Assembly (NCBI RefSeq): GCF_004193775.1
Contig: NC_041002.1
Location: 9,646,485-9,710,484 of the forward strand
Reading direction: 5' to 3'
DNA: 64,000 bases
Source of the DNA: Glycine soja
Taxonomy: Eukaryota; Streptophyta; Magnoliopsida; Fabales; Fabaceae
Shown here: positions 10,760-22,843 of the stretch, piece by piece
Layout: every line of letters begins with the position of its first letter
Numbering within the stretch: position 1 is the stretch's first letter
The notes under the pieces: model-generated
What the model saw: the letters and a program-made list of their open reading frames with translations, nothing else
Databases searched by the model: none
What the model was told of the DNA's origin: nothing
Translations under genes and position numbers: made by a program

Positions 10760-12150
10760 AACAACCTTGTCCTCAAGGTTGAAAATCTGAAAAAACGTAA
10801 TTGCAAATCATGCAGGAACTCCCAAGTTGCATCCTCAGGGAAAGAATTAGCCTAATGTACCAATACAATAGTTGCAACACGATTTCCTCTCCTAACCATT
10901 TTCCTATCTAAAATAGCTAATGGTTGAAGACAAGTAGAGACCACAGGAGTAGATAACTGAGTACCAAGATGATCACTATCACCCACCTTTTTCTTCAACT
11001 GTGACACATGGAAGACAGGGTGTATTTGCGCCCCAGTTGGTAGCTTCAATTTATAGGCCACAACTCCTATGTTGTCAATTATCTGATATGGACCAAAATA
11101 CCTTGCTAATAATTTCCTAGATTGCCTGTCATCTTGAGAGTTCTGACGATAAGTTTGCAGCTTCAAATACACCCAATCAAATATCTCAAAGTTCCTATTA
11201 GATTTATGCTTATCAGCCTAAGCTTTCATGCGATGTTGAGATCTCTTTAGGTGATACTATAATAATTTCAGCATTTCCTCCCTAGATTGCAACTGCACAT
11301 CTACTTCATGAACTCTAGCAGATTCTGGTAAGCAAGGAAGGTGTATTAGGGGAGGGTAGCCATACAAAGCCTCAAATAGAGAAGTATGAATTGCAGTATG
11401 ATAGTTTGAATTGTACCACCACTCAACTATAGATAACCACCTATGCCAATTCTTGGGTTGATCACCAGTTACACAATGGAGATAGGTTTCCAAGCACCTG
11501 TTGACCACCTTAGTTTGACCATCTGTTTGAGGGTGGTAGGAAGTAGACAACCTCAAAGAAAACCCTTGTAGTGTAAACAACTCTTGCCAAAAATCACTAC
11601 TGAAGATTGTATCTCTGCCACTGATGAAAATCTCTGGATAACCATGCAACTTCACCACATTATCATTGAATGTTCTAGCCACTGTCTTTGCAGATGGGTG
11701 CTTCAATCCCACAAAATGGTTGTACTTGGTCAACCTGTCAACTACCAAAAAAATCACTTCATAACCTTCTAAACTCGGCAATCCATCAATAAAGTCCATA
11801 GTTACCTGGGACCAAGCTTGACTTGGAATTGGTATAGGCTGCAGTAATCCAAGAGTCTAGCATTATCATATTTGAATCTTTGGAAAATGTCACATTTTTG
11901 TACAAACCTCCTAGCTTGATTCCCTATTCCCTTCCAAAAGAATAGGGAAGTTAACCTCTTAACCATTGCATTGATTCCAGAATGGCCTCCAAGTCCACCC
12001 TCATGGAAAAGCCTGATAATCTTCAACTGCAATTGTTCATCCTTGCCTACCAAAATTCTATCACTTCTGGTTAATTGTCCCTCAATCCACATATATGGAG
12101 ATTTAGGCTTCATAAGCTTCAAAAGATATGGATCCATCTCCCAGCTACCT
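10760..12150 (-). pseudogene. chromovirus integrase and chromodomain
   Basis: HHCC zinc finger (HEGGLGGHSG...C..C, about 11860-11980), a frame break at about 11800, then the core: WTMDFIDGLPS-type start with the first Asp (MDFIDGLP), the second Asp in SGRDTIFSSDFW, and STSYHPQTDGQTKVVNRCLE with the Glu. After a break near 11250 the GPYQIIDNIGVVAYKLKLP block follows, and a chromodomain-like tail (LDRKMVRRGNRVATIVLVH) hits a TAG at about 10855 where Trp is expected (TGG to TAG), then continues NSFPEDATWEFLHDL. Chromodomains direct integration to heterochromatin. The domain assignment is firm; the function is lost. Confidence 0.82.
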
Positions 12151-12159
12151 TGAATTTCA

Positions 12160-13660
12160 GCCATCAGCTCACTGGAAATGTTGGAAACGGCAATCATCAT
12201 TAATTCATAACCCTGCACTCTAGATAAAGCATATGCAACAATGTTTTCTTTTCCTTTCTTGTAGCAAACTTCATAGTCATACCCCATGAGTTTTGTAAGC
12301 CAGCTATGTTGCCCTGCAAAAGAAATTCTCTGTTGCAACAAGAACTGAAGACTATTATGATCAATCCTAATCACAAAATGTTTGCCAACCAAATAGTGAT
12401 GCCATTTTCCAATTGCATACATTATAACAAACAACTCCTTTTCATAAACTGACAAGGCTTGATGCTTTGGAGAGAGAGCTTTGCTGATAAAAGCTAGAGG
12501 ATGACCCTTCTGCATCAATACAACTCCAATTCCCTTGTTAGAAGCATTTGTTTCATTGACAAATTCCTCCTGAAAATCTGGCAAAGCAAGAACTGATGGA
12601 GTGACCATATCAATTTTCAATGCTTTGAATGCAGAATCTGCAGATTCAGACCAATGGAACTGGTTTTTCTTAAGCAATGTAGTGAGTGGTCTACGAATTG
12701 TTCCACAATTCTTCACAAATCTCCTATAGTAACCAGTTAAACCCAAAAATCCCTTAAGCTCCGTAACAGTTTTTGGAGTTGGCCAGATCTGAATTGTTGC
12801 AATCTTCTTGGGGTTAGTTGAAACCCCATCTTTGGAGATGAAATGACCCAGATACTCCATATAACGACAAGCAAAATCACATTTTCTCCTCTTTGCTAAC
12901 AAAGAATGGTTCCTCAATAGCTCAAATGTGCATTTCAGGTGCTGCATATGTTCCTTCAAACTTCTGCTATAAACCAAGATATTATTAAAAACACCAAAAT
13001 GAACTTCCTTAAGAAAGGCCTAAATATGTCATTCATGAAGCTTTGAAATGTGGTAGGCGCATTGGTCAGGCCAAAGGGCATAACCAAGAACTCATAATGG
13101 CCATCATGAGTTCTAAAAGCTATTTTTGGCTCATCAGCAGCGTACATTCAAATCTGATGGTATCTAGATCAGAGATCAATCTTGGAAAGCCATCCATTAC
13201 CATGTTGTTCATCAAGCAGCTCCTCTATAACAAGTATAAGATATTTGTCTTTGGCAGTGCTTTTGTTCAGCTTCCTATAATCTATACACATTCTCCAAGA
13301 TCCATCTTTCTTCTTCACAAGTACAATTGGAGATGAAAATGGATAGTTACTAGGCTGCACCAACCCAACATCCAATAACTCTTTAGTCATAAGCTCAATC
13401 ACATCTTTCTACATTGTGGAATGTCTATAGGGCCTCACATTGATTGTAGACACTCCTTCCTTCAAAGGAATCCTATGATCATGAGTTCTTGCAGGGGTAA
13501 TGAGGTAGGTTCCCTTAATGTCTCCTCGTAGGAAGATAACAATTCCTCAATATCTTCAGGAAATTTATCATTTTTAATCTTAATCTCAGGTTTCAAATGA
13601 AGACTACATAGTTGGATTACAAAACAGTTTCTTGGGTTTAAAAGCACCTTGTTCATCTAT
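12160..13660 (-). pseudogene. chromovirus reverse transcriptase and RNase H
   Basis: RT blocks SSPIVLVKKKDGSWRMCIDY (13270-13330), [37 protein letters not shown]. The catalytic FxDD is destroyed: at about 12980-13000 the minus strand reads GTGTTTTTAATAATATCTTG where GTGTTTTTTGATGATATC is expected. Both Asp codons have become AAT and one T is lost. Thumb and tether follow (GFLGLTGYYRRFVKNCG, 12680-12740). RNase H ends near 12235 (YALSRVQ). All breaks are point lesions; there is no large deletion. Confidence 0.85.
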
Positions 13661-13699
13661 TTTCCAGATATGGTTTTCAAAGTTGTTGCTTCAAAACAC

Positions 13700-14361
13700 C
13701 CTCTTAATACATGTCTTTTACCCTGTACCATAAATTCCATTCTCAACTGTTTAAAATCCCTTTTTATCTCTCCAAGTGTTTCTAGCCACTAAACACCAAG
13801 TACCATGTAACAATTGCCCAAAGGAAGATGCAGTACATCTGTGACAAACTTGGTGCCCTGTAAAGTCCATGTCAGGCCCTTGCATATAGCCACACACTTT
13901 AGACTTCCCCCAATTGCCACATCCACTTACACTGGACCCATCTCTTCCACTTTGCAATCCAACTTCTTTGCTACCCTCACATCCAAGAAATTATGAGTGC
14001 TACCTGAGTCGATGAGAATATGCAGTGGTTTCTTGTTTACAGTCACAATTACCTTCATAGTTTGGTAACTTTTTGCAGCCACACCATCAATTGCATACAC
14101 TGAGATCTGTGGATTTCCCTCATCTTCCTTATTTTCTTCTATTTCTTCTACAAAACCCTCTTGATCTCCCTCCACATCATTCAGTTCAGTGACCTCAATC
14201 ACAAATGACTCTTTCTTCTTGCACTTATGGCCCTTTACATAATTTTCACCACACAAAAAGCATAACCCTTTCGATCTTCTATCATCAAATTCAATAACAG
14301 ATTTGCCCTTGGAATCATCAAATGGTTTAGGTGTAGGTTTCCAGGTAGAAGATGAATTCAT
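13700..14361 (-). pseudogene. chromovirus nucleocapsid zinc knuckle and protease
   Basis: From 14361 downward: SSSTWKPTPKPFDDSKGK, zinc knuckle CFLCGENYVKGHKC (about 14220-14260), an acidic linker (NKEDEGNPQISVYA), then retropepsin with the active-site LIDSGSTHNFLDVRVAKKL (about 13975-14030). The frame breaks at about 13930; the protease continues in another frame as LGTWCL-type residues down to 13700. The domain order is normal for the family. Confidence 0.8.
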
Positions 14362-14364
14362 GTG

Positions 14365-15170
14365 TTAGGTTCTAGGAGTAGGTAATAAAAGAGGTCTCCT
14401 AGAATTCGAACTAAGTTCTTGTTGAAAAGTTCTGAAAGAGGTTTCTTGCAAGACTGCAAATGTATATGCTTGATTAACAAATGTAGGCATAAAACTCCTA
14501 ATGTGATGCTGAATTGCAGGCTTAAGGCCATTCAAGAAAATTCCTAAAGCAATTTCTCCAGATATTTGAACCCTACCAACCCAGTAATCAAATTGGTCAT
14601 AGTAGTCAGAAACTTTACCTGATTGCTTCAAGGATAACAGTTTTGACATCAAATCTTTATGCTTTTCTCCAAATCTTTCTTTCAAATCTGCAACATAAGT
14701 TTCCCAGGAAATCACCTCAGCTTCAGGTCGAAATCTAACGAAATTTTGATGCCCAGATGAAGTGCGTCCTTCTAGGTTGATAGATGCCAACTTCATCTTC
14801 ATTTTTGCAAGTGTTCCATCAATTTCAAAGAACTGGCAACATCAAAATAGCCAACCATTGAGATTACTGCCATCAAATCGTGGAAAATCAATCTTCGCTT
14901 GACGAGTAGCCATGTAACTGCGATTACTTTGGAACGAACCCGATCCATATGAACTACCACCATGATGCACCTCCTGGTTCAGCCTCTCCATAAGCACTGT
15001 ATTTTGATTATTAAGAGCTGAAACGTGAGTTTCTTGCCCATATACACAATCTGCAATTTTCCTAATATTTTCGCTCATCTCCTTCAATGTTTCTTTGATT
15101 GAATCTTCAAACTTTTTGCGATCTAGTATTGTAATCCGCCATTGATAATCTTCACAGGTGTGAGGTCGAA
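14365..15170 (-). pseudogene. chromovirus gag
   Basis: Two frames. 14842-15170 holds a coiled region (LKEMSENIRKIADCVYG, LNNQNTVLMERLNQEV) and KIDFPRFDGSNLNGWLF. 14365-14802 holds LKERFGEKHKDLMSKLLSLK, GKVSDYYDQFDYWVGRV and AIQHHIRSFMPTFVNQAYTF, the capsid region of plant gypsy gag. A frameshift lies at about 14802-14842. The start codon cannot be placed confidently; the open frame runs back into the LTR. Confidence 0.8.
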
Positions 15171-15182
15171 GCTCTGATACCA
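15171..15182 (-). other. primer binding site of chromovirus
   Basis: GCTCTGATACCA, the exact reverse complement of the initiator Met-tRNA PBS TGGTATCAGAGC. It lies 3 bp from the 5' LTR. Confidence 0.9.
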
Positions 15183-15185
15183 CAA

Positions 15186-15505
15186 TGATGCCAAAAACCT
15201 TCAACAGGTCGCCTAAGAATCAAGAATAGGCTTCGAGACTCTGGTTGAAGTAAGCAGAGAATAGAGATAGAGAAATGGTTGAATCAGCAGCAATTGTATT
15301 TATGAAAATTGATCCTTGATTACACAGTAGAATTGAGCTTTTATACTTGCTCAATTTAGAGAAATCGGTTACAAATTGCTAATTAATGAAACTAATTCTT
15401 AACAACCTTTACAACGACTTAACAACCTTCAAACAACTGAATAACAGAATTGCCAACTTGGCTTCCACGTTAGCACCATGTCATCATAAATTCCTCCATG
15501 TAACT
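15186..15505 (-). repeat. 5' LTR of chromovirus
   Basis: 320 bp, plus strand TGATGCCAAAAACC...CCATGTAACT (final CA has become CT). It aligns with the 3' LTR throughout, and GTGAG follows as target duplication. Confidence 0.85.
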
Positions 15506-16362
15506 GTGAGCCAGCTTAGAAGTAAGGGATGAGTTTATCGCAATTGGAGTTAGAATGAACATGTGTAGGGATCCTTAGAGGATCAAATTGGGGTTTATTT
15601 TGGGATGTTAATGTATTGTAATTCTTCCTATATGATTATGTAAAATTATTTGAGAGATTTTACTCCCTGTGTTGTGAGAAGCATTTTCATATAATTTGTT
15701 TGTATTTTGGATAAAATTCACTAGATTAGCGTGATAAATTGTTATATTGGGATCATGAAATTGTGATTGATATTGTGTGTGATGGATAAATTGAATGTGT
15801 TGATTTGTGAGATACACGTAAATATGTGATGGTGAATTGTGACGTTGTGATATGTTAAAATTGCGAACATGGAATTTGGCTGTGAATAAGTGTGTGGTTA
15901 ATACTTGAGGTGATATTACTTGTGTTGTGAGTTGTGAGTTATGAGTTGTGAATTATACAATAACCCGACTAGTGTTTACCTTGAGAAAAAAAATATTTAT
16001 GCGTAAGGTGTTAAAAGGAAAGTGTAGGGTTCCAAGTTAGGAACCTAAGGTATTAAATTATAGTGCAATGCACGAGATGTTAAAAGGAAAGTGTAGAGTT
16101 CTAAGTTAGGAATCTGAGATGTTAAATGGTAGCACAGTGTGTTAAATGTGTTTGAAAATAAGTGTGAGATTGTGGGTATTGTATAATTCATGAGCAATAT
16201 TTGCATGCAAAAGTTGTTTTAGGGGTTGGACCTGAATTAGAAAGGTGAGGTTGTAACAAATTCTTTAGAGTCTAGGCCTTGGGGGTAAATGCACTTGGTT
16301 TGAATGCTCCTTTAGGCCTATGTTGATCCCATAAGGTTGGAGCATTCTCGTAAAACAGAGTA

Positions 16363-18836
16363 CGTAACATCCCATTTTTCGTAAATAAATTAAAAAGGTT
16401 TTTTTTATTTAAAAATAAACAGTTTTAGAAAACTAATGAGGTTTTTGTAATTAAATAAATAAAGAAAAATAACTTTATTAATTAAAATAACAGTTTGAAA
16501 GAAAATAAAAAAAGATAACTTATTTATTCATTTGATAGGAAATAAAATAGAATTTTTTTATAAAACAAATAAATAAATAAATAGAGTAAATAATAGGCTG
16601 AGAGGACCCTAGTTATAAATAGAGACATCATAGGTCAATTTTCAGACCGACGACACATCTTTGCGATTTCTCTTCTTCTCAAATTTGTTTTCCCTTCTCC
16701 CCCTCCCAAAACCCTATCTTTTTCCCAGCATTCACTCAAACCTATCTCAGTAAAACAATGATCCCAGACTTGCTAACCGTTAGATCATTGTAAAATTTGG
16801 ACACCAGGTTTAAAATTCATTTCTACATATCTACACCGTTGGGATTTTCAAATTAATGTCTGTGGCGGGAGAAATACGTATCTCACACAAACAATGGAGT
16901 GAAGACTTCAATCTCTTCTTCTTCTCTAGCGCTTGGAAACCCTAGCAAAGCAACTAGGGGAAAAACTTGAGAAATATTAGGAAACCACTAGAGATGACGC
17001 TATTGCTACCAGAATACACACGTGAGTTCGCTTAGAGGTAAGGGATGAGTTTATCACAATTGGGGTTAGAATGAACTTGTGTAGGGATCCTTAGAGGATT
17101 AAATTGGGGTTTATTTTGGGATGCTTATTGAATTATAATTTTCCTTTACAATTACAAATACGAATTGGTTGATAAAATTGAGTGCTCTTGGTGGTTTCAT
17201 GTTTTTGACCTATGATTTTGATTCATTGATTTTAATATGACTGTGTGAAATTGTTTGAGGGGTTTTACTCCTCATATTGTGAGAAATATTTTTGTATAAA
17301 TTGTTATATTGAGATTATGAAATGGTGATTGAAATTCTCAGTAAGTGACAAATTGAACCTGTGATAAATGGTGAGGTACATGTGTATTGAGATGTTGTAT
17401 GTATTGAGTTGTGAGCTAAGAACTGTCCAATCACATAATTGTAAGACCCTTTAAGGGTGACGAGTTTTTGCGCGACGAGTATTGTGATGGGATCCCCTAT
17501 GGGAACCCGAAAAGTTGAATCACTTTGAGGCGCGACGAGTTAAAATGATTTTGAAAAAATTGAGTAGTTGTATGTATTGCATAGTTCATAGGTAAAGTGT
17601 ATATGATTCATGAGGTGTGATAACATGCTACTTTGGGATTATATCATTGTGATTGAGATCGAGTGTATGTGATAAATTGAGTTTGTATTGACTTGTAATA
17701 TATATGTGCATTGAGATGTTGTGTGCATTGAGTTGTGATCTATGAACTATACAATAACACAATTGTAAGGCCCTTTAAGGGCGACGAGTTAATGCGCGAT
17801 GAGTATTATGATGGGAACCACTCTAGGGACCCGATGAGTTTAATCACAAGTGCAACGAGATAAAATTATTTTGAGAACAATTGAGCAGTTGTGTGTTTTA
17901 TACAATTCATAGATAGAGTCTGTGTGCTAAAATGTTTTATGGGTTGGACTTGAATCAGGAGGGAGAGGCCCTGACGGACTCTTCGGAATGTAGGCCTTGG
18001 GGTTAAATACACCCGGTTTGAGTGCCCCTTTAAGCCTGTGTCGATCCCACATGATTGGAGCATTCTCGCAAAACAGCGTGACCCTGACTGGTCTCCCTAT
18101 GATTTTACCTAGTGAGAGTGACTTGACTTACTAATGTGTGGTTTGTCTTGTCATGTACTCTTAGGTGCCCGATGAGGTTTTTCACTGACATGGTGCCACA
18201 TTGCATATAGGATTGAGTCTTAGTGTATCTGTTGCATAACGCTTGTGTATTGATCGATATTGATTGATTTAGTGAAATTGGGTTTTGATCTTTAGGTATG
18301 TGAATGATGCGAAAATGAATGAGACGTGTTGTATTGTGATGTGATGTTACCCGACAAAGTGGTGGAATGGCGTGAGCTATGTTTAAGTAAGTTGTATCTC
18401 ATTTATATGATATGTATATCTATGTTGTCATGTTTCTCTCTATTAGTTAGGAATGTGATAACTCACTCCCCTTGTGCTATTTGTGTTTGGATCCTGTGAT
18501 GATCTCGAACTTTGTGTTCGTGGGAGCAGATGGTTAGGTGGATGACTATATAGAACCTCATGCTAGAGGACGCTGGAACATAATGCTCTAATAGGATGTG
18601 ACATTGGGGTATATGTTTCTATATTAAATGAATGAAGTCTTGGACGACCTTGTTTTGAGCCGAGATGATTTTATTATTTATTTGGACAAGTTCTATTATG
18701 ATGTTTGAAAAGTGAATTGAGCCCTTTTACCCTTTGAAATGCTTTTATCTAAATGTGTTTTAAAACTTTTAATTAATTCTATATTCCTATTTCTTTAATT
18801 ATTAGTACCTATATGTGTGGGGTAGAGGGTGTCACA
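16363..18836 (+). repeat. gypsy solo LTR 'B', nested in solo LTR A
   Basis: 2474 bp, CGTAACATCCC (TG changed to CG) to GGGTGTCACA. Flanking repeats GAGTA (16358-16362) and GAGTG (18837-18841). On either side LTR A reads continuously (AAAACAGAGT|GACCCTGACTGG). TATA box TATAAAT at 16613-16619. It belongs to the same family as LTR A, including the block GGATCCTGTGATGATCTCGA. No coding sequence. Confidence 0.87.
17325..17935 (+). repeat. internal duplication (about 325 bp) within LTR B
   Basis: GTGATTGA(a/g)AT..., ATTGAGATGTTGT(A/G)TG, TTGAGTTGTGA, CCCTTTAAGGG(T/C)GACGAG and GATGGGA occur in the same order at 17325-17545 and 17650-17866. LTR A seems to lack the second unit. Units contain the self-complementary CCCTTTAAGGG. 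Confidence 0.7.
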
Positions 18837-21721
18837 GAGTGACCCTGACTGGTCACCTTATGATTTTACTTAGTGAGAGTGACCTGACATATGTGGCATC
18901 TCTTGTTATGTACTCATAAGCGCCCTAGTGTTGTTTTTCACTGATGTGATACCACATTGCATATAGGCTTGAGTCTTAGTATAATTGTTGCATAATGCCT
19001 GTGAATTGTTTATTATGAAATTGGTGAGTGTTGTTATGTCTTGAATCGAGTGTGTGATTCATGTGTAATGTCATTCATGATTGAAAAATGAGTTTTAAAT
19101 GATAAAGTGGTGAAGTGACGTGGATTGTAGTAAGTTGAGCTATGTGATAAATATTTTTATAATGTATTTCGCTTATGTATTTGTTTATCCATATTTTAGT
19201 TAGGAATGCGATAGCTCACTCCTTGTGTGTTGTTTGTGTTTGGATCCTGTGATGATCTCGAACTTTGTATTTGTGGGAGCAGATGGTTAGGTGAATGACT
19301 ATGGAGAACCTCATGCTAAAGGACATTGGAACACGATGCTCTGATAGGATGTGACATTGGGACATTGGTTTCTGTATTATTTGCAAAATGTTCTAAACAT
19401 GCTACTTTATGTTATTCCGTTGCTTAACTTGTTTCCTTTTGTAAAAAAATTGGATGGCCTTGTTTTGGGCCAAAGATGTTTTCATACCCTTATTGATAAA
19501 TTTTTAAGTTTGTGATTAACACGAATGTGAATCTTTTATCCACGTGAGCTCCTTTATGCTTATTGAATAAAATCATTCTAATTAATTCTGCATTTTCATG
19601 CATGATATTATATAAATATGTATGTCGGGGTAGAGGGTGTCACTTAGGTAATTACACAATTAAACTTTATGTGTCTTTTTACTCTTGTACCCTTTTGTTT
19701 CTAATTCATGCATTACTGCAAGAGAAGAGTTTCATTTGATAAAGGATCTTAAAGTAAAAGCTTTCCGAACTTGCCATGTAATACCTACCTAACCAGGTAG
19801 CCAACCAACACAATGTGTTTCTTTTGAGTCTTAAGTTAATCACTACTAGTTCTAGATCAAAAAATGTTTTGGCTATTGGTCGTAGATTTCTAGTGCGTTT
19901 TGAGAGTGAAAGTCACAAACTTGAGTTCTTTTAAATTGTTTCCTCTTGAACTTTTGAGAAGCACCATAGTGCATGGTTTTTTAAGCTTTAGATTGTTAAA
20001 AATATAAAGGACCTTTATGTTATGTTAAATTCATGCTTTATCTTTTCCAAGTTTAAATTTGTGTTTTTAGTAGTTTATAACATATGCTATGTAATTTTAT
20101 ATATGTAAAGCAATTTTAAAATGATGTTTCCATTGCACCTTTATCAACTTTTCACCAAACAATTTCAAATGATCATCCACAACATCCTTATCTTGACACT
20201 TGAAGCATACCCTTGTGCGGCCTAACTATTCGCATGTTTTTGGTAGGGTTATATACTATATTCTGAAAAACAAAAACTTAAACAAGAGTATATTGGCCTT
20301 TCTGGAAATGAAATAAAGAATTTGAAGTCGTTTGGCATGGAGGCTAGTCTTAACTATTATACAAATCAATGATTTGGCAAATTTGACTATCTTCTGTCTG
20401 TGTCAACCAATTTTAACACTAGTTAATTTGTGGTTCTAGTAGAAACCTGATATCTTTATTAGGACCAAATAGGAATAAACCCCCATTACAAAGATAGAAC
20501 TTCAAGGATCTATACCTCCCAAAGCCTAAAGGCTCTAAATAAATCTCTTGTTCAACCTTTCCTCTTATTCATAGATAATATGCCTTAATTCTTTTCTATC
20601 TTAACCCAACAAACTAACAAATATTAAAAATAAAATAACTTTCGCACTAACAGATATTAATAGACACGTAACATGATTTTCATTTATTTTATTGTTTACT
20701 TTTGATGACAAGAAAGCAAGTTCATTGAATTTATGTTCATTGGATGAATACAATATGTTTCAGTGATATAATTAAGTTAGCTCTCTTGAACTTCAGATCT
20801 TATGTAGTATTAGTTCTTAAAAAAATAGCATTTTTAAGTCTGGTCTCATTTTTTTGTTGTACATAGCAAATAAAGTTACCTGTTGTTGAGTATTTCTGCC
20901 ATGGATATGCTTAATCATATACTTTAAATTGATTTATTGTAACTTTTTAATTATTAACTAATTGTTCTTAAAAAATAAATTTGTAGCCTATGCACCATTT
21001 ACATTGAATTATGGGATAGAAGTTACACCCATATCTTTTGGTTTTAAATGCAACCAAGCAGGGTTCTTGGCAGATAACATACACTTTGACTTACTTTATT
21101 CTATACTTTTTGTGGCTATTAATTATTATTGATTAGTAACATAGAAGCTCTGCTAGTCACTATGTACATACTCCTTCCTCAAATACAAGAAAACACAACC
21201 TTGACTTTTTAAGTAATGGAGTAAAAGGAATTTTGAATTTGCACTTGTTTTTGCTTATATATATTGCTTTTTCTTATTTATTCTGGGGCTAAACTATGTT
21301 CTTCATTGTTAAAGAGAGCATCTCACATCAATTTACTTAACAATTCAATCACTGTGGAACATGCCAGAGATTATGGGATTCATGTAAATCTGAGTGGTTT
21401 TATCAATCTGTTTCTATTTATTTGTTTATTTTTCTAATTAATGTTCTTCAGATAATAAGTTATGTTGAGAGGTTACAGAATAGAGCAATCCTTTTGATTC
21501 ACTTTTCGGCTCGTTACACAGTAGAGGTATAACATTTTGCTTTTCTGACTCTAGGAAATGATACATCACTCATTCTAAAAGCCTTGGTGAGTGTGATCCT
21601 GGGAGAAGGTTGGTATAGCTTCCCATGTTTTAAACATTTGTATAAAGGAAACCAAAAGGAACTAACCCACCAACAGACTGGTGAAAAGGAAGTCATTGGC
21701 TTTTAAATATGGCTGAATTAG

Positions 21722-21795
21722 TATTCATGATAAGTGCATGGTGTATGCCGAAATCTTCTCCATTACAGCAGGTGCTGGTGGTACTGATGCACAGG
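21722..21795 (+). pseudogene. single exon piece similar to peptide chain release factor 2 (PrfB)
   Basis: Encodes FSITAGAGGTDAQ and ends exactly at CAG|GTAAATAG, a good GT donor. The motif matches the ITAGAGGTDAQDW block that in plastid/bacterial release factor 2 opens the domain leading to the GGQ loop. The rest of the factor (GGQ motif, C-terminal domain) is not seen downstream. Upstream residues (DKCMVYAEI) only loosely resemble the family. A captured exon fragment; no function expected. Confidence 0.55.
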
Positions 21796-22465
21796 TAAAT
21801 AGCTATCTATGTATAGATACTATAGTAATGAACTTGTTTCTATCATTCATAGTCCTATGTGAAAACATTTTTGTCTGATAAATTATACTGGTAGAAGACC
21901 ATAACTTAAATGCCAAGAAAAGCTACAATTTATCTTTTTTCTCATTCCTGTAGTTATGAGTTAAGACTTTAGAATGCTACATTAATGTCTCAACATCGTT
22001 AACATTTCCAGGCTTTTAGGAATATTTGTTTATCTCTACCAAGTTCGTGTATTGATAAATAATAGTCATATACAATCAAATCTGGACAAGTGATAATTAA
22101 ATGTCTCCATTAATATTTTCCTCCATTAAGATTTTCCCTTGGATCTCTCTAGATAAAATCTTTGCCAACAAAACTCCATGTCTCCATTTTTCACTATTTA
22201 AATTCTCTCTTTTATTAGAAATCAAATTAATATTTTTGATAAATTATTTACAAATTATATTTAAGTATTGTATTCTTGTATCTATGCAAAATAGTATTAA
22301 CAATTACTGTTAAAATTGTTAGGATTTTATTATTTAATGTATTTCTATATCTAATTAATTAATGCATTTTTTGTAACATATTTTTGTAAATAATACAATA
22401 AATAATTTAAAAGGAGTTTTATAAATATATGTACTTGTTTTTTACTTTTACGTATATGCCTTCAG

Positions 22466-22526
22466 GCTTCTAGGTGTCACGTGCAAAAAGGTTTTACAAT
22501 GTGACTGCATCCTACAGAACTATGAG
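22466..22526 (+). pseudogene. exon-like fragment, unknown
   Basis: Bounded by CTTCAG on the left and GAG|GTAACTG on the right. One frame is open (LLGVTCKKVLQCDCILQNYE). Too short to identify. Confidence 0.3.
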
Positions 22527-22539
22527 GTAACTGCCTCAT

Positions 22540-22542
<3 letters not shown>

Positions 22543-22609
<67 letters not shown>
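22543..22609. repeat. (TA)n microsatellite
   Basis: About 33 uninterrupted TA units. Confidence 0.97.
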
Positions 22610-22612
<3 letters not shown>

Positions 22613-22843
22613 CTGTAGTCGATATAGTTTAAGGTTTTTTTATAAGAATATCGTTCATAACAAGCCATATGTATGTGTGTTAAGGTTTTCTTTCTAGTTT
22701 TGTAATTCGTCTTTTTCTTCCTCAAGCTGGTGAATCAAGTTTTCTCTGTGCGACTATGTACTATTTTCTTATTTTTTATTTATTAGTAATGATAAGGAAC
22801 CTAGCATGCAAATTGAGATGGTGCACATTGCACAAGATCTAAT

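Larger units (their letters stand above)
10416..15505 (-). mobile_element. Ty3/gypsy chromovirus (Reina-like size), nearly complete but dead
   Basis: A 5.1-kb minus-strand element with short LTRs (10416-10743 and 15186-15505), PBS at 15171-15182 and a PPT beside the left LTR (complement of GGTCCCCCTCAAAAAC, 10747-10762). TSD ATGAG/GTGAG (10411-10415, 15506-15510). It sits inside LTR A: removing it restores a sequence that aligns with 16990-17050 of LTR B. Gene order gag-PR-RT-RH-IN-chromodomain. All genes carry frameshifts or stops. The short LTRs and C-terminal chromodomain suggest a Reina-like chromovirus. Confidence 0.88.
9761..19644 (+). repeat. gypsy solo LTR 'A', split by two later insertions
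   Basis: Starts TGTAACACCCCATTTT at 9761 and ends GGGTAGAGGGTGTCACT at 19644. The flanking 5-bp duplications are TAGGT (9756-9760) and TAGGT (19645-19649). TATA box TATAAATAGG at 9831-9840. The host LTR, about 2.3 kb, comprises 9761-10415, 15511-16362 and 18842-19644. It aligns along its length with LTR B (16363-18836). No internal region or second LTR is present, so it is a solo LTR left by recombination. The gypsy lineage is not clear from the LTR alone. Confidence 0.85.
19650..22843. other. captured intron-rich DNA of outer CACTA
   Basis: AT-rich, intron-like sequence with a few exon-like islands (21722-21795 and 22466-22526 listed). No open frame of any length that I can name. It probably belongs to one or more captured genes that read left to right. 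Confidence 0.4.
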
